From assembly GCF_016031615.1 (NCBI RefSeq), contig NZ_JACYXC010000001.1, positions 1,984,001 through 2,048,000 on the forward strand: 64,000 nucleotides of DNA. The letters run 5' to 3'. Origin of the DNA: Streptomyces pactum. GTDB lineage: Bacteria; Actinomycetota; Actinomycetes; Streptomycetales; Streptomycetaceae. Shown here piece after piece: positions 62,422 to 64,000 of this stretch (its first letter is position 1; every line of letters starts with the position of its first letter). The notes under the pieces are model-generated. The model searched no databases, was not told where the DNA came from, and was given only the letters and a program-made list of their open reading frames with translations. A program made the translations under genes and the position numbers.

Positions 62422-63924
62422 GTGAGCGATATCCGTGTACGTCCCCCCGCTGTGAACGTGCCCTCCGTCCGGCCGCCCGCGGCCGCCGCCCTGTCCCCGG
62501 TGGGCCTGGCCACCGTGCTGATCGGTGCCGCGCTGCCGCTGATCGACTTCTTCATCGTCAACGTCGCGCTGCCGGCCATGGGCCGGGACCTGCGCGCCGG
62601 TGAGGCGGTGCTGGAGCTGGTGGTGGCCGGTTACGGCGTGGCGTACGCCGTGCTGCTGGTCCTCGGCGGGCGGCTCGGCGACTCCTTCGGCCGCCGCCGG
62701 CTCTACCTGACCGGGATGGCGGCGTTCGGGGTCACCTCGCTCGCCTGCGGGCTGGCGCCGGACGCCTGGACCCTGGTGGCCGCCCGGGTGGCGCAGGGCG
62801 CCGCGGCGGCGCTGCTGCTGCCGCAGGTGCTCGCCACCATCCACGCCACCACCAGCGGCCCGCGCCGGGCGCGGGCACTGAGCCTGTACGGGGCGACCGC
62901 CGGGCTGTCCATGGTGGCCGGGCAGATCCTGGGCGGGCTGCTGGTGGCCGCCGATGTGGCGGGCACCGGCTGGCGCGCGGTGTTCCTGGTGAACGTGCCG
63001 GTCGCCCTGGTGGGGCTGGCGCTGGCCCTGCGTACCGTCCCGGAGACCCGCTCCGAGCGTCCGGCCGGGGTGGACGTCCCCGGCACGCTGCTGCTGGCGG
63101 CCACGCTGATCGCGCTGCTGCTGCCGCTGACCGAGGGCCGGGCGGCCGGCTGGCCGGTGTGGACCTGGGTGTCCCTGGCGCTGTTCCCGCTGCTGGCCGC
63201 CGCCTTCTGGACGGTGGAGCGCCGCGCCGACCGCGCCGCGGCGCGGACCGGCGGGCCGGCCGGTGACGGGGCCCGGGCCGGTGGCGCGGGCGGCTCCGGC
63301 CGGGTGCCGCTGGTGCCGCCGAGCCTGTTCGAACTGCCGGGTCTGCGCCGCGGTCTGGCCCTGATCCTGCCGTTCTCGATCGGTTTCGGCGGCTTCATGT
63401 TCGTGATCGCGGTGGCGCTCCAGCAGGGGCTGCGGTACGGCCCGGTGGCGGCCGGGCTGGCGCTGGTGCCGATGGCCGTGGCGTTCTTCACCGCGTCCCT
63501 GGTGCAGCCCCGGCTGGTGGCCCGGTTCGGCGGCGCGGTGGTGACGGCCGGCGGCCTGGTCCAGGCGCTGGGGCTGGGGCTGCTGGCGGTGACGGTGGCG
63601 CGCGGCTGGCCGGGGCTGTCCGGCTGGGAGCTGCTGCCGGGGATGCTGCTGGCCGGGCTGGGGCAGGGCTTCCAGCTGCCGGTGCTGTTCCGGATCATCC
63701 TGGCGGACGTGCCGGCCGAGCGGGCCGGCGTGGGCAGCGGGGTGCTGGTCACCGCCCAGCAGGCCGCCCTGGCGCTGGGCGTGGCGACCCTGGGCACCCT
63801 CTTCCTCTCCCTGGAGCCGTCGGTCGGCATGCGCGACGCCCTGGTGTGGACGCTCGGCGCCCAGCTGGCGGCGGTCGCGCTGACGGTGGGCCTGAGCCTG
63901 CGGCTGCCCCGGTCGCTGACCTGA
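62422..63924 (+). CDS. MFS drug-resistance transporter (DHA2, EmrB/QacA type)
   Basis: A 500-residue exporter with about 14 hydrophobic segments. DHA2 signatures are IDFFIVNVALPAMGRDL (TM1), GGRLGDSFGRRRLYLTGMAAF (motif A) and GATAGLSMVAGQILGGLL (motif C-like). A polar, Gly/Ala-rich loop (about residues 275-292) divides the halves. GTG 62422 immediately follows GGAGGG, so spacing is too short for normal initiation; the transcript may be leaderless or GTG 62452 may be used. It is divergent from an XRE regulator. Confidence 0.9.
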   Translation: MSDIRVRPPAVNVPSVRPPAAAALSPVGLATVLIGAALPLIDFFIVNVALPAMGRDLRAGEAVLELVVAGYGVAYAVLLVLGGRLGDSFGRRRLYLTGMAAFGVTSLACGLAPDAWTLVAARVAQGAAAALLLPQVLATIHATTSGPRRARALSLYGATAGLSMVAGQILGGLLVAADVAGTGWRAVFLVNVPVALVGLALALRTVPETRSERPAGVDVPGTLLLAATLIALLLPLTEGRAAGWPVWTWVSLALFPLLAAAFWTVERRADRAAARTGGPAGDGARAGGAGGSGRVPLVPPSLFELPGLRRGLALILPFSIGFGGFMFVIAVALQQGLRYGPVAAGLALVPMAVAFFTASLVQPRLVARFGGAVVTAGGLVQALGLGLLAVTVARGWPGLSGWELLPGMLLAGLGQGFQLPVLFRIILADVPAERAGVGSGVLVTAQQAALALGVATLGTLFLSLEPSVGMRDALVWTLGAQLAAVALTVGLSLRLPRSLT

Positions 63925-64000
63925 CGGCCCGGCCGGCCGGCGACTGGCCCGGGGCGAACGGGACCGGGCGGAGCGGGACCGGGCCCGGTGGGCGGTGCGG

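Overview
The window looks like a chromosomal core segment of a high-GC actinomycete, most probably Streptomyces or a close relative. The evidence is GC-saturated third codon positions, many GTG starts, leaderless-looking promoters, and the gene order hrdA - dnaG - FAD reductase - dgt - nasA - nirBD - ppdK - dus, which from memory matches the SCO2465-SCO2496 interval of S. coelicolor (not checked by alignment). No phage, insertion sequence or CRISPR array is visible.

Layout. 0-3.7 kb: the N-terminal part of a molbindin-type HTH/TOBE gene, one CAU tRNA and two tandem tRNA-Asn genes with hairpin terminators, a small membrane-anchored protein and a xylulokinase-like kinase. 4-14.8 kb: a mostly leftward housekeeping block holding a GvpU-like protein, sigma factor HrdA, an SAM methyltransferase, primase DnaG overlapped by an FAD reductase, and a dGTPase with a very long disordered N-terminus coupled by ATGA to a CbiX-like chelatase. 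14.8-17.1 kb: nitrate reductase NasA, divergent from cbiX and apparently frameshifted. 17-39.8 kb: accessory genes, many arranged as regulator/target pairs: MerR/MFS, LysR/EamA plus a flavin reductase, adenosine deaminase, GNAT, CutA, cupin, acyl-CoA ligase, secreted phosphoesterase, nitroreductase and MarR, AadA-like nucleotidyltransferase, NmrA, TauE, SRPBCC/HxlR, a small HTH protein with a serine hydrolase, and a VIT1-type transporter. 40-45.1 kb: nitrite assimilation operon (FAD oxidoreductase, nirB, nirD). 46-49.2 kb: sugar ABC importer. 49.3-51.4 kb: erythromycin-esterase-like protein divergent from a double-MerR (TioE-like) regulator. 51.7-64 kb: Tat-exported PhoX-like protein, ArsR-like regulator, a candidate structured RNA, ppdK, dus, an SDR, two related XRE regulators and an MFS exporter.

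How the genes connect. nasA and the nasC-nirB-nirD operon would reduce nitrate to ammonium. Both have upstream elements with the 22-bp period of GlnR boxes, so they are probably one nitrogen regulon. Most accessory regulator/target pairs have inverted or direct repeats in the divergent gap, and these are given as candidate operators.

Two unusual themes run through the window. First, GC-rich low-complexity DNA and degenerate minisatellites (units of 9, 24, about 30, 32 and 37 bp) fill intergenic gaps and also sit inside conserved genes (dgt, dnaG linker, nasA linker, nasC, nirB). Second, nasA, nasC and nirB show at least eight apparent single-base frame changes, mostly traceable to C or G runs, while the conserved segments between them remain free of stops. 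They could be sequencing errors in GC homopolymers or very recent loss of nitrate assimilation; the sequence alone cannot decide.
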